Shown here: piece by piece, positions 40,254 through 49,846 of the stretch | Layout of the letters: the number at the start of each line of letters is the position of its first letter | Position numbering within the stretch: the stretch's first letter is position 1 | DNA from: Gammaproteobacteria bacterium | GTDB taxonomy: Bacteria > Pseudomonadota > Gammaproteobacteria > Pseudomonadales > Pseudohongiellaceae | Reading direction: 5' to 3' | Assembly: GCA_029253585.1 (NCBI GenBank) | Contig: JAQWZF010000001.1 | Location: 1-64,000, forward strand | DNA length: 64,000 nt | Translations under genes and position numbers: made by a program | Notes under the pieces: model-generated | The model's database searches: none | What the model was told of the DNA's origin: nothing | Seen by the model: only the letters and a program-made list of their open reading frames with translations

Positions 40254-40380
40254 GCCGGCTAGCGGGGCTTGAATGGTATTCAATGCTCGCTTCTCCTGGC
40301 GCATTCGTCGCATTCGTCGCCTTGGTATTGAGGCGTAATCAGACTATCATTGTGTGTTGTATGGGCAGTTAAGGGCCACC

Positions 40381-41412
40381 ATGTCTGCATTTAAAGTCTC
40401 GGTGATAGGAGGGGGTAGTTTTGGTACGGTAATTGCCAATATTACTGCCGAGAACGGTCACGATGTCGGTTTCTGGATGCGCAGTGAATCTCAAGCGCAG
40501 GAGTTGAATCGGCTCCGTGAGAATACCCAATATCTGCCGGACTATCGCTTGAATGAAAGAATCCATGCTACTAGCGATATGGCAGATGCAGTCAAGGACA
40601 GTAGGCTAATCTTCGTCGCCGTACCGAGTTCTTCCTTTAGGCAGGTGGTGAGCGACATGGTGCCCCACATCCCAGATGACGCGATTCTTGTCAGTACCAC
40701 AAAAGGCATTGAGGCGGGCAGCTTCGCCATGATGAGCCAGATTCTCAATCAAGAGGCACCGCGAGCCAGGGTTGGAGTGTTAAGCGGGCCCAACCTAGCT
40801 TTAGAGATCGCCAAGAAAGACCTTGCTGGCACTGTGATTGCCAGTCCAGACGAAGACGTGAGAGAGATAGTCAAGAGTGCTCTGAAGTCCAGATATTTCA
40901 GAGTCTACGCCAATAACGATATGTTTGGTGTGGAGCTTGGGGGTTCGCTGAAGAACATCTATGCCATTATCGCCGGCATCGCTGCAGCCCTAGGCATGGG
41001 ACACAACACAAATAGTATGTTGGTGACTCGCGCTTTGACGGAGATGGCGAGATTTGGCAAAGAGTTGGGTGCCGATCCAATGACATTTCTAGGTCTGGCT
41101 GGCGTGGGAGATCTTGTGGTTACCTGCTCCACACCACTGAGTCGAAATTATAGAATCGGGCTAGCGTTAGGGAAGGGCACGCCGGTGGAAGAGGCGGTTG
41201 CCGAATTGGGGCAGGTCGCAGAGGGCGTGAATACAGTAAAGCTTGTGCAGGGAAAAGCGCAGGAACTGGAGGTTTACATGCCACTTGCAAATGGCCTCTA
41301 TAAGATAATCCATGAGAACGATTCGCTGGATAATATAATCTCATCGCTGATGCTGAGCGAGCAGGCTCTGGATGTAGAGTTTGCCGCTAATGAGAATAAG
41401 GTCCTAGATTAG
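40381..41412 (+). CDS. gpsA: Glycerol-3-phosphate dehydrogenase [NAD(P)+]
   Basis: VSVIGGGSFGTVIANITAENGHDVGFWMR, VLSGPNLALEIA, GVELGGSLKNIYAIIAGIAAALGMGHNT; start trimmed to MSAFKVS. Confidence 0.96.
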   Translation: MSAFKVSVIGGGSFGTVIANITAENGHDVGFWMRSESQAQELNRLRENTQYLPDYRLNERIHATSDMADAVKDSRLIFVAVPSSSFRQVVSDMVPHIPDDAILVSTTKGIEAGSFAMMSQILNQEAPRARVGVLSGPNLALEIAKKDLAGTVIASPDEDVREIVKSALKSRYFRVYANNDMFGVELGGSLKNIYAIIAGIAAALGMGHNTNSMLVTRALTEMARFGKELGADPMTFLGLAGVGDLVVTCSTPLSRNYRIGLALGKGTPVEEAVAELGQVAEGVNTVKLVQGKAQELEVYMPLANGLYKIIHENDSLDNIISSLMLSEQALDVEFAANENKVLD

Positions 41413-41483
41413 CAGCCATCACGGTTTTCACAATGTAGTTAATGCCATCATGTGTCTATTTGCATGATATAGAAGGAGCCTTC

Positions 41484-42026
41484 ATGTCAGACGAGCTTAT
41501 AGAAATTGTAGATAATATTAAAAAGCCTTCGGTCTGGATTCGCGTGTTGTTCATGATCGTTTTTGCGGTTGCGTCCTATATTATAATTCTGCCCCTAGTT
41601 CTGGTGCTGAGCATCGCACAGGCTTTGTTCGTACTGATTACGGGAGACTGTAATGCAAATCTCAGATACTTCTCAGCAACGCTTGAATTGTATGTGTCTC
41701 AGATTATTAAATTTCTGACATACCTCTCCGAGGTGAAGCCTTTTCCTTTCTCGGATTTACCAGAAGTCGAAGTTGATTCTTTGCAGGAGGCGCCAGCTTC
41801 TCGTAGCGAAGGGGAAAAGTCGGCTAGTGACGAGAGCAAGGCAGCTACTCCGGCTGCAGAGAAAGCTGCAGTGAAGAAAACCGCCGCAGTAAAACCGGCA
41901 AAGAAGAAGGTTGACAAGAAGAAGGTTGCAAAGATGAAGGAAGCTAAGAAGACAGCGAAGAAGCCTTCGGCACCGATAGCAGCCTCAGATAAAAAAGTCG
42001 AAGACGAAGGTTCCGCCCCCTCATGA
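41484..42026 (+). CDS. DUF4389 domain-containing protein with Lys/Ala-rich C-terminal tail
   Basis: RVLFMIVFAVASYIIILPLVLVLSIAQALFVLITGDCNANLRYFSATLELYVSQIIKFLTYLSEVKPFPFSDLPE followed by AAVKKTAAVKPAKKKVDKKKVAKMKEAKKTAKKPSAP. Confidence 0.82.
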   Translation: MSDELIEIVDNIKKPSVWIRVLFMIVFAVASYIIILPLVLVLSIAQALFVLITGDCNANLRYFSATLELYVSQIIKFLTYLSEVKPFPFSDLPEVEVDSLQEAPASRSEGEKSASDESKAATPAAEKAAVKKTAAVKPAKKKVDKKKVAKMKEAKKTAKKPSAPIAASDKKVEDEGSAPS

Positions 42027-42076
42027 TGCGTGGCTACTGTTATTAGAAACTAACAAGAGTTGAACGGAGTTATGTC

Positions 42077-42535
42077 ATGCTACTGTATTTACTACGCCAT
42101 GCGATAGCCGAGGGTAGTGCGGAGTCGGATTCGGCTCGAGAATTAACGCCCAAGGGTATGGATCAGGCGCGTTCGGTTGCAAAAAAGTTTAATCAGCGTT
42201 CTCCGCAAGTTGATAGGGTGATCTGTAGCCCCTACACGCGAGCACAGCAGACAGCGGCTTCAATAATGCCACTGTTTCCTGGTTTGGACTTAACCCTTGA
42301 TGCGGGCATTGCGCCCGACGGGGATGTCTACGGCTTGATGGATGCTATAGAGAGTTATGATCTGCAACAGGTGCTGCTGGTGAGTCACAATCCATTTCTA
42401 TCAAACTTGCTGTCGCTGTTGGTGGATGGCACTACGGAGACCCGTCGAGCAGTAGATAACGCCACGCTTCATTGCATATCCATGGATGTAGTAGCTCCAG
42501 GATGTGCTGAAATTCTTTATATTTTAGAGCCGTAA
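42077..42535 (+). CDS. sixA: Phosphohistidine phosphatase SixA
   Basis: LYLLRHAIAEGSAESDSARELTPKGMDQAR and LLVSHNPFLSNLLSLL. Confidence 0.93.
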   Translation: MLLYLLRHAIAEGSAESDSARELTPKGMDQARSVAKKFNQRSPQVDRVICSPYTRAQQTAASIMPLFPGLDLTLDAGIAPDGDVYGLMDAIESYDLQQVLLVSHNPFLSNLLSLLVDGTTETRRAVDNATLHCISMDVVAPGCAEILYILEP

Positions 42536-42562
42536 CTCAATACCTCACTAGGTATAGAACGA

Positions 42563-43573
42563 TTGCAAAACGAAACAACTATGAGTTTTCAGATGTGTAT
42601 ATCTATTAAACGACTTTGTTTTATGGCTCTGGCCTTGGCCGGTTTGCCGCTATTGAGTTTTGCGCAGACGAGTGCTGTGGAAGTTGGGTTTACAGATCAT
42701 AGTCTCATCACCGGATTTGCTTATTCTGAAATCATCGAGAGAGAATTAGATCGAGATATAAACCACCAATTCGTTCTCGGCGCATTAGAACGCGTTCGCG
42801 GTGAGGTGATACCTGAGGACTCACAAAGGCTCAGGGGCGACGTCACTAAGATAAACTACGAAATTTCAGAGGAATTTACCGGCGCAGACGTTTATCGATT
42901 CTTTCAAGAGCAGCTCGAGAGCAGAAACTATGAAGCTCTCTTTAGTTGCGAGGGCAGGGCGTGCGGAAGCAGTAACTATTGGGCTAATGACGTTTTTCGA
43001 AATCGAACCTTATATGGCCCCGAGCGCAATCAGTTTTATATGGCTTTCCGCTCTAGGGCTGCTGCTGAGAATGCGCCTTACTTCGCGTTATATATCATCA
43101 CTAGGGTGAACAGAAGAATCTATGCCTATATCGAAATCATCGAGCCGGGTGGCACTCAGGATTCGGAACAGATTGCGGCAATTGAAGAGCCGCAAGTAGA
43201 GGAGGCAGCGATGAGTTCTGCGGCGAGCTCGAACATTCTGCAACAACTGCGAGAGCAGGGTAGTGTGATCCTGCCAGGAATAGATTTTCAATCGAACGAT
43301 CGTTTGCCGACTCCTTTGGGTGTAGCTTCTCTTGTCGCTGCGCTTCAGGCCGATGCGTCTGTTTCTGTATATCTGGTCGCGCACCTGAGTCAGGAAGGAC
43401 GGTCTCTAGAGGAGTTAATGGAGCGGTCTGCGGCGCGAGCAAACTCGCTAAGACAGGCGCTAATTGCAGGTGGAATATCGGCTGATCGAATTGAGGCCGC
43501 TGGAGTGGGGCCGCTAGCGCCGAGCTGCGCAGTCGATAATTGTGCGCAGCGCATCGAGCTCGTGCTGCGCTGA
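42563..43573 (+). CDS. DUF4892 domain protein with OmpA-like C-terminal domain
   Basis: Signal peptide; DVYRFFQEQLESRNYEALFSCEGRACGSSNYWANDVF; C-terminal region LMERSAARANSLRQALIAGGISADRIEAAGVGPLAP resembles OmpA domain. Confidence 0.8.
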   Translation: MQNETTMSFQMCISIKRLCFMALALAGLPLLSFAQTSAVEVGFTDHSLITGFAYSEIIERELDRDINHQFVLGALERVRGEVIPEDSQRLRGDVTKINYEISEEFTGADVYRFFQEQLESRNYEALFSCEGRACGSSNYWANDVFRNRTLYGPERNQFYMAFRSRAAAENAPYFALYIITRVNRRIYAYIEIIEPGGTQDSEQIAAIEEPQVEEAAMSSAASSNILQQLREQGSVILPGIDFQSNDRLPTPLGVASLVAALQADASVSVYLVAHLSQEGRSLEELMERSAARANSLRQALIAGGISADRIEAAGVGPLAPSCAVDNCAQRIELVLR

Positions 43574-43578
43574 GCTAG

Positions 43579-44127
43579 TTACTTATTCAATAGAGATAGA
43601 AATTCGGCTCGTGTCGACTGGCTGTTTCTGAATGCGCCAAGCATACAAGACGTAGTCATTATCGAGTTTTGCTTTTGTACGCCGCGCATCATCATGCACA
43701 TATGCTGTGCCTCGATAATAACAGCTGCGCCCGCAGCGCAGGTCTTCTCTACTATGCAGTTGGCGATTTCGTTTGTAAGATTTTCCTGAATCTGAAGACG
43801 CCTGGCGTAAACATCGACAATTCTGGCTATTTTCGAAAGGCCTATTACTTTTCCATTTGGAATATAGGCTACATGGCACTTTCCTATAAAAGGAAGCATG
43901 TGGTGCTCGCACATGGAATAGAGTTCGATATTCTTTACAATTACCATCTCGTCAGTGTCAGATGGAAACATAGCGTTATTGATGACTTCGTCGATATCCA
44001 TCGAGTAGCCTTGTGTGAGGAACTCCATAGCCTTTGCCGCCCGCTTCGGGGTGTCTACGAGTCCTGCACGCTGAGGGTCCTCGCCAATTTGCGTAAGAAT
44101 ATCCAAAAAAGCCTGTTCCATAGTCAT
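43579..44127 (-). CDS. folE: GTP cyclohydrolase I
   Basis: [48 protein letters not shown] ... [21 protein letters not shown]. Confidence 0.96.
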   Translation of the reverse strand: MTMEQAFLDILTQIGEDPQRAGLVDTPKRAAKAMEFLTQGYSMDIDEVINNAMFPSDTDEMVIVKNIELYSMCEHHMLPFIGKCHVAYIPNGKVIGLSKIARIVDVYARRLQIQENLTNEIANCIVEKTCAAGAAVIIEAQHMCMMMRGVQKQNSIMTTSCMLGAFRNSQSTRAEFLSLLNK

Positions 44128-44258
44128 TCACCGTTTCTCGAGATCGTCGGCTAGTTGATCTCTTTCTATATATTAAACCTGTGTATTGCCGCTGCTACGT
44201 TAGGGACGAGAGATTAGCATATTAATTGCTTGTTGATGAAATCTGCGTAATTTAACGA

Positions 44259-45194
44259 TTGTCAGATTATATTTTCAGCTACAATCGCCTATTCAGTCCA
44301 TTAAGCTTTGAGAATAAAGTGACCATTGAAGATTACTTGCAAGAGGTAGCGCTGAGGTTACATGCAGCCGGGCTTTGTTATGGTCATGGCACGGATAATC
44401 CCACTGATGAAGCTTTTTATCTTGTCTATGGTTTCTTGGGGATAGATTTTGCTGATGCTCGCGCTGTGCACCGTGTGCTGGATAGTGAACACCTAGAGTC
44501 GCTTGAGGCTTTACTGAAACGTCGAATCGACGAGCGTGTTCCAACAGCCTATTTGCTGGGCAAAGCCTGGTTCGCCGGCTACGAGTTTCACTGTGATAAC
44601 AGGGCGCTTGTACCACGCTCGCCCATAGCCGAATTAATAGCAGGCGAATTTCAGCCCTTGCTGCAAGATCGGCCGAGCAGAGTATTGGATCTTTGCACCG
44701 GTGGCGGAAGTATTGGAATTGCTATGGCCTTACAGTGGCCGAATTGTCAGGTTGATCTGGTTGATATATCCACAGATGGGCTGGAACTGGCAAACAAAAA
44801 TATTGCGCTGCATGCTCTGGAGGCTCGGGTGAATTGCCTTGAGAGCGACCTTTTCGCGAATGTTAGCGGCCGATATGACTTGATAGTAACGAATCCGCCC
44901 TATGTTCCCCCGCAGGAATTTGAAGATTTGCCGGTCGAGTTCGGCCACGAGCCCTCCCTCGGGCTGCTTAGCGCTGATGACGGCTTACAGATACCTCTTC
45001 AAATTTTGCGGGATTCGGTCGATCACCTGAGAGCGGACGGTCTATTGGTGATGGAGGTGGGCTACAGCCACTTCCAATTAGCACAACAGCTGCAGCAGGT
45101 ACCATTGCTTTGGTTGGACTTCGAGCACGGCGGGGAAGGGGTGCTAGCCCTTACCAGCAGGCAACTACAGCAGTACAGAGAACTGTTTAATTAG
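44259..45194 (+). CDS. prmB: 50S ribosomal protein L3 N(5)-glutamine methyltransferase
   Basis: VLDLCTGGGSIGIAMALQWPNCQVDLVDIS, DLIVTNPPYVPPQEFEDLPVEFGHEPSLGL; start uncertain. Confidence 0.93.
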   Translation: MSDYIFSYNRLFSPLSFENKVTIEDYLQEVALRLHAAGLCYGHGTDNPTDEAFYLVYGFLGIDFADARAVHRVLDSEHLESLEALLKRRIDERVPTAYLLGKAWFAGYEFHCDNRALVPRSPIAELIAGEFQPLLQDRPSRVLDLCTGGGSIGIAMALQWPNCQVDLVDISTDGLELANKNIALHALEARVNCLESDLFANVSGRYDLIVTNPPYVPPQEFEDLPVEFGHEPSLGLLSADDGLQIPLQILRDSVDHLRADGLLVMEVGYSHFQLAQQLQQVPLLWLDFEHGGEGVLALTSRQLQQYRELFN

Positions 45195-45265
45195 TGTACA
45201 ATCTCGGGTTTTTCGGCCCTGCTGTCAAAATTCGTCAGAAATAAATTCTCTATTTGAGTATTGGA

Positions 45266-46351
45266 ATGTCAGGAAACAGTTTCGGTAAATTGTTTACGGT
45301 AACTAGCTTTGGTGAAAGCCATGGGCCTGCGCTCGGCTGCGTGATTGACGGCTGTCCTCCTGGTATGGAGCTGTGTGAAGCCGATATGCAGCACGATCTG
45401 AATCGTCGCAAGCCAGGGCAGAGTCGCTTCACGACGCAGCGCCGAGAGGACGATACGGTAAGAATCCTATCCGGTGTATTCGAGGGCAAGACCACTGGAA
45501 CCCCCATTGGTCTGCTAATCGAGAATACGGATCAGCGCTCCAAAGACTACAGTAAGATCAAAGACCAGTTTCGCCCAGCCCATGCTGATTATACCTATTG
45601 GGAGAAGTACGGTATCCGTGACTATCGAGGCGGAGGGCGTGCGTCTGCCCGTGAGACGGCAATGCGAGTGGCCGCGGGCGCTATAGCCAAGAAATACCTG
45701 CGAGAGACCTGTGGTACCGAGATTCGTGGCTATCTTAGTCAGCTCGGCCCAATTTCGATCGATTCGGTTGACTATCAGGAAGTCGAGAACAATCCATTCT
45801 TTTGTCCAGATGCATCGAAAGTTGCGGAAATGGAACACTATATGGCCGCTCTCAGTAAAGAGGGCAATTCAATAGGCGCCAGGATCAATGTTTGTGTGTC
45901 AAATGTACCAGTTGGGCTAGGTGAGCCAATATTTGATCGATTGGATGCGGATATCGCCAAGGCTCTGATGAGTATCAATGCCGTGAAGGGTGTAGAGATC
46001 GGGGCGGGGTTCGAATCGGTCACGCAGAAAGGTAGTGAGCACCGGGATGAAATAACGCCGCAGGGTTTTGAGGGCAACAATGCTGGCGGCGTTCTTGGCG
46101 GGATCTCTAGCGGGCAGGATATCCTCGCTAGCATCGCTCTGAAGCCCACTTCGAGTATTCGTCTGCCGGGTAGGTCCATTAATATCGCCGGTGAGGCGGA
46201 TGAGGTCATAACTACGGGGCGTCATGATCCTTGCGTAGGTATTAGAGCAACGCCTATAGCGGAAGCCATGCTGGCGCTAGTCCTCATAGACCATCTGCTC
46301 CGAGATCGTGGCCAGAACTTTGCGCTCAGATCAACGGAAAAGACGCTCTAA
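45266..46351 (+). CDS. aroC: Chorismate synthase
   Basis: [58 protein letters not shown]. Confidence 0.97.
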   Translation: MSGNSFGKLFTVTSFGESHGPALGCVIDGCPPGMELCEADMQHDLNRRKPGQSRFTTQRREDDTVRILSGVFEGKTTGTPIGLLIENTDQRSKDYSKIKDQFRPAHADYTYWEKYGIRDYRGGGRASARETAMRVAAGAIAKKYLRETCGTEIRGYLSQLGPISIDSVDYQEVENNPFFCPDASKVAEMEHYMAALSKEGNSIGARINVCVSNVPVGLGEPIFDRLDADIAKALMSINAVKGVEIGAGFESVTQKGSEHRDEITPQGFEGNNAGGVLGGISSGQDILASIALKPTSSIRLPGRSINIAGEADEVITTGRHDPCVGIRATPIAEAMLALVLIDHLLRDRGQNFALRSTEKTL

Positions 46352-46461
46352 GGCAGTAATTTATGCTGATTTATCTCTTTTTAATGGGTTTTATATCAAT
46401 AACTTAGAAAAATTAATTAATTTAAAATATAAACACTGCATAGGCAGTATTGGTGAGGAAA

Positions 46462-47883
46462 ATGAGCAGTAGAACCTTATATGACAAGATCTGGGACGCC
46501 CATTTGGTAACGCAAAGAGAAGACGGTACCGCCCTGATTTATATCGATCGTCATTTAATCCATGAAGTCACCTCCCCACAGGCTTTCGAAGGCCTGCGGC
46601 TTGCGAACCGCCTGCCATGGAGAGCGGATGCAAACTTTGCCACACCAGATCACAATATCCCGACTACCTCAGAAGAGAGGCTACAGGGCTTGGAAGGAAT
46701 TAAAGACCCTGTCTCAAAGATTCAGGTGCGCACTCTGGATGATAACTGCCAGGAGTTCGGTATCTTCGAATTGAAGATGACCGATGACCGACAGGGCATC
46801 GTGCATGTTGTTGGCCCAGAGCAGGGTGCTACGCTGCCGGGAATGACAATCGTATGTGGCGACTCCCATACCTCGACCCACGGAGCCTTGGGTGCCCTAG
46901 CCCATGGCATCGGTACTTCCGAGGTGGAGCACGTCCTGGCTACCCAGTGTTTGATGCAGAAAAAAGCCAAGAATATGCTGGTAAGAGTGGATGGGCAGCT
47001 AAAACCAGGGTGCACAGCGAAAGACATCGTTCTAGCCATAATCGGCAAGATCGGTACGGCTGGAGGTACTGGCTTTACTATCGAGTTTGGTGGAGAAGCG
47101 ATACAGGCTCTGTCTGTAGAGGGACGCATGACGGTATGCAATATGGCCATCGAGGCTGGCGCGAGAGCTGGCCTGATTGCGGTGGATGAAACCACGCTAG
47201 AGTACATCAAGGGCAGGCCTTTCGCTCCCGCAGGTGAGCTATGGGATCAGGCAGTAGAGTCTTGGCGCTGTTTGGTAAGCGATGCGGGCGCACAGTTCGA
47301 CGAGACGGTTGTCCTGCAGGCAGCACAAATCGAGCCTCAAGTGACCTGGGGCTCGTCGCCAGAGATGGTTTCGCCGATATCTGGGAATGTACCGGATCCG
47401 GCTCAAGAGGTGGATGAAACCAAGCGCGGTAATATCCGGCAAGCGCTGAAGTACATGGGCTTGCAGGGCGGTACGGCGATCAAGGACATTAAGTTGGACT
47501 GTATTTTCATCGGTTCCTGCACGAACTCACGTATCGAGGACTTGCGCGCTGCCGCGGCTGTCGTAAAGGGTAAGAAAGTGGCCTCAAGTGTTGAGGTGGC
47601 TATGGTCGTGCCCGGTTCGGGCCTGGTCAAGAAGCAGGCAGAGGCTGAGGGTTTAGACAAAATCTTTCTCGAGGCGGGAATGGAGTGGAGAGAACCCGGC
47701 TGTTCCATGTGCCTCGCCATGAATGCCGATCAATTGGGCGAAGGCAAACACTGCGCCTCCACCTCAAATCGTAACTTTGAGGGACGGCAGGGATTTGGCG
47801 GGCGCACCCATCTCGTTAGTCCCGCCATGGCGGCTGCGGCGGCCATACACGGGCACTTCGTCGACATAAGAGATCTAGGCTAA
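46462..47883 (+). CDS. leuC: 3-isopropylmalate dehydratase large subunit
   Basis: [70 protein letters not shown]. Confidence 0.97.
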   Translation: MSSRTLYDKIWDAHLVTQREDGTALIYIDRHLIHEVTSPQAFEGLRLANRLPWRADANFATPDHNIPTTSEERLQGLEGIKDPVSKIQVRTLDDNCQEFGIFELKMTDDRQGIVHVVGPEQGATLPGMTIVCGDSHTSTHGALGALAHGIGTSEVEHVLATQCLMQKKAKNMLVRVDGQLKPGCTAKDIVLAIIGKIGTAGGTGFTIEFGGEAIQALSVEGRMTVCNMAIEAGARAGLIAVDETTLEYIKGRPFAPAGELWDQAVESWRCLVSDAGAQFDETVVLQAAQIEPQVTWGSSPEMVSPISGNVPDPAQEVDETKRGNIRQALKYMGLQGGTAIKDIKLDCIFIGSCTNSRIEDLRAAAAVVKGKKVASSVEVAMVVPGSGLVKKQAEAEGLDKIFLEAGMEWREPGCSMCLAMNADQLGEGKHCASTSNRNFEGRQGFGGRTHLVSPAMAAAAAIHGHFVDIRDLG

Positions 47884-47914
47884 CCTATATATAACAAAGA
47901 GTTAAAAGATAAAT

Positions 47915-48574
47915 ATGAAAAAGTTTATTAGAGAGAAGGGGCTGGTATTGCCACTAGATCGTGCCAATGTGGACACGGATTTTATCATCCCCAAGCAGTT
48001 CCTTAAATCTATCAAGCGCACTGGTTTCGGGGTAAACCTCTTCGATGAGCACCGCTACATGGATAAGGGGCTACCCGATGCGGATAACAGTAACAGGCCG
48101 CTAAATCCGGACTTCGTGCTGAATCAGCCTCGCTATGAGGGCGCTAGAGTCTTGCTGGCTAAAGACAATTTTGGCTGCGGCTCTAGTCGAGAGCACGCTC
48201 CCTGGGCACTTGATGACTACGGCTTTCGCGCTATTTTGGCGCCTAGCTTCGCCGATATCTTCTTTAACAACTGTTTCAAGAACGGCTTACTTCCCATTGT
48301 GCTGAACAAGGCCATTATTTCTGCGCTCTTCGACGAGGTAGAGGCAAACGAAGGCTATCAATTGGAAGTAGATCTGCAGCAGCAGCTTATCACCAAGCCT
48401 GACGGCTCGAGCATTCCATTTTCGGTAGATGAGTTTCGTAAGCATTGCCTGCTGAATGGACTGGATGACATCGGTCTAACCCTTAAAGATGCCGAGAAGA
48501 TACGTAGCTTCGAAGACAATTGGCGCAACTCTGCTCCTTGGTATTTCACGACGACCAACGCGACTACGACCTAG
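47915..48574 (+). CDS. leuD: 3-isopropylmalate dehydratase small subunit
   Basis: [44 protein letters not shown]. Confidence 0.97.
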   Translation: MKKFIREKGLVLPLDRANVDTDFIIPKQFLKSIKRTGFGVNLFDEHRYMDKGLPDADNSNRPLNPDFVLNQPRYEGARVLLAKDNFGCGSSREHAPWALDDYGFRAILAPSFADIFFNNCFKNGLLPIVLNKAIISALFDEVEANEGYQLEVDLQQQLITKPDGSSIPFSVDEFRKHCLLNGLDDIGLTLKDAEKIRSFEDNWRNSAPWYFTTTNATTT

Positions 48575-48669
48575 GCACCCAACTAGGCATGTTTTGCTAG
48601 GAGCGGTGGTATTAGCTAGCCGTATGTGTTCGAAAATATCATTTATATCAAGAATTTAGAGAGAGAAGC

Positions 48670-49689
48670 ATGAATAAGTATAACGTAGCAGTTGTTGGCG
48701 CGACCGGTGCCGTAGGGGAAACTCTGCTGAGCATACTGGAGCAGCGTAATTTCCCGGTAGATCAGGTGTTTGCCCTGGCCAGCGAGCGCTCCGCCGGCAA
48801 TACGGTAATGTTTAATAATAAGCCCCTAATGGTGACGGACCTGGCCGAGTTTGATTTTAGCCGGGCACAGATCGGGCTGTTCTCCGCCGGCGGCAGTATT
48901 TCCGCCGAATATGCCCCAAAGGCAGGCGAGGCGGGCTGTGTGGTCATCGATAATACCTCGCACTTTCGTTATGACGACGATATTCCACTAGTCGTGCCGG
49001 AGGTGAACCCGGGCGCAATCGCTCAGTACACGAACCGAAACATCATCGCTAACCCAAATTGCTCGACAATTCAGATGCTTGTAGCGCTAAAGCCGATTCA
49101 TGATGCGGTGGGTATCAAGCGAATCTCGGTTGCCACCTATCAGGCTGTATCAGGGTCAGGAAATCAGGCGGTAGAAGAGCTGGCGAAGCAGACTGGAGAG
49201 CTACTTAATGGCCGAGAGGCCGAATATAAGGTCTACCCGCGACTGATCGCCTTTAACGCGCTTCCCCAAATCGATGTCTTCCTTGAAAACGGCTACACCA
49301 AGGAGGAGATGAAGATGGTGTGGGAAACGCAGAAAATATTCGGCGATGAGAGTATCAAGGTTAGTGCGACCTGCGTACGCGTTCCGGTGTTCTACGGCCA
49401 CTCCGAAGCGGTACAGGTTGAAACGCACAAACCTATAAGTGAGCAAGAAGTACGTGACTTATTGATAAATGCCGCCGGCGTTACGGTCATCGACGAGCGC
49501 GTAGACGGCGGATATCCCACGGCAGTGCACGAATCTGCGGGCCAGGACGCAGTTTTTGTGGGAAGAATTCGGCAGGATATCTCAATTGCCAATGGTATGA
49601 ATCTTTGGGTGGTAGCCGATAACGTGCGAAAGGGAGCGGCTCTCAACTCTATTCAAATAGCCGAAGAGTTGATAAAAAGCTATTTATAA
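48670..49689 (+). CDS. asd: Aspartate-semialdehyde dehydrogenase
   Basis: VAVVGATGAVGETLLSILEQRNFPV, ANPNCSTIQMLVALKPIHD, VATYQAVSGSGNQAVEELAKQ. Confidence 0.96.
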   Translation: MNKYNVAVVGATGAVGETLLSILEQRNFPVDQVFALASERSAGNTVMFNNKPLMVTDLAEFDFSRAQIGLFSAGGSISAEYAPKAGEAGCVVIDNTSHFRYDDDIPLVVPEVNPGAIAQYTNRNIIANPNCSTIQMLVALKPIHDAVGIKRISVATYQAVSGSGNQAVEELAKQTGELLNGREAEYKVYPRLIAFNALPQIDVFLENGYTKEEMKMVWETQKIFGDESIKVSATCVRVPVFYGHSEAVQVETHKPISEQEVRDLLINAAGVTVIDERVDGGYPTAVHESAGQDAVFVGRIRQDISIANGMNLWVVADNVRKGAALNSIQIAEELIKSYL

Positions 49690-49846
49690 TGGATACTTAC
49701 AAGCCGTAGTGAAGAAACATTCTCAATAAGTTTTTCGCTTCAAGCTTAGTGTTTACTAACCGACGTGTTGATTGAGAGAGTCATTGAAGGTGCTGGCATC
49801 GTTTCTACGGAGCAATGCCCGGAACCTGTTGAGAGGTAAAGGGACT

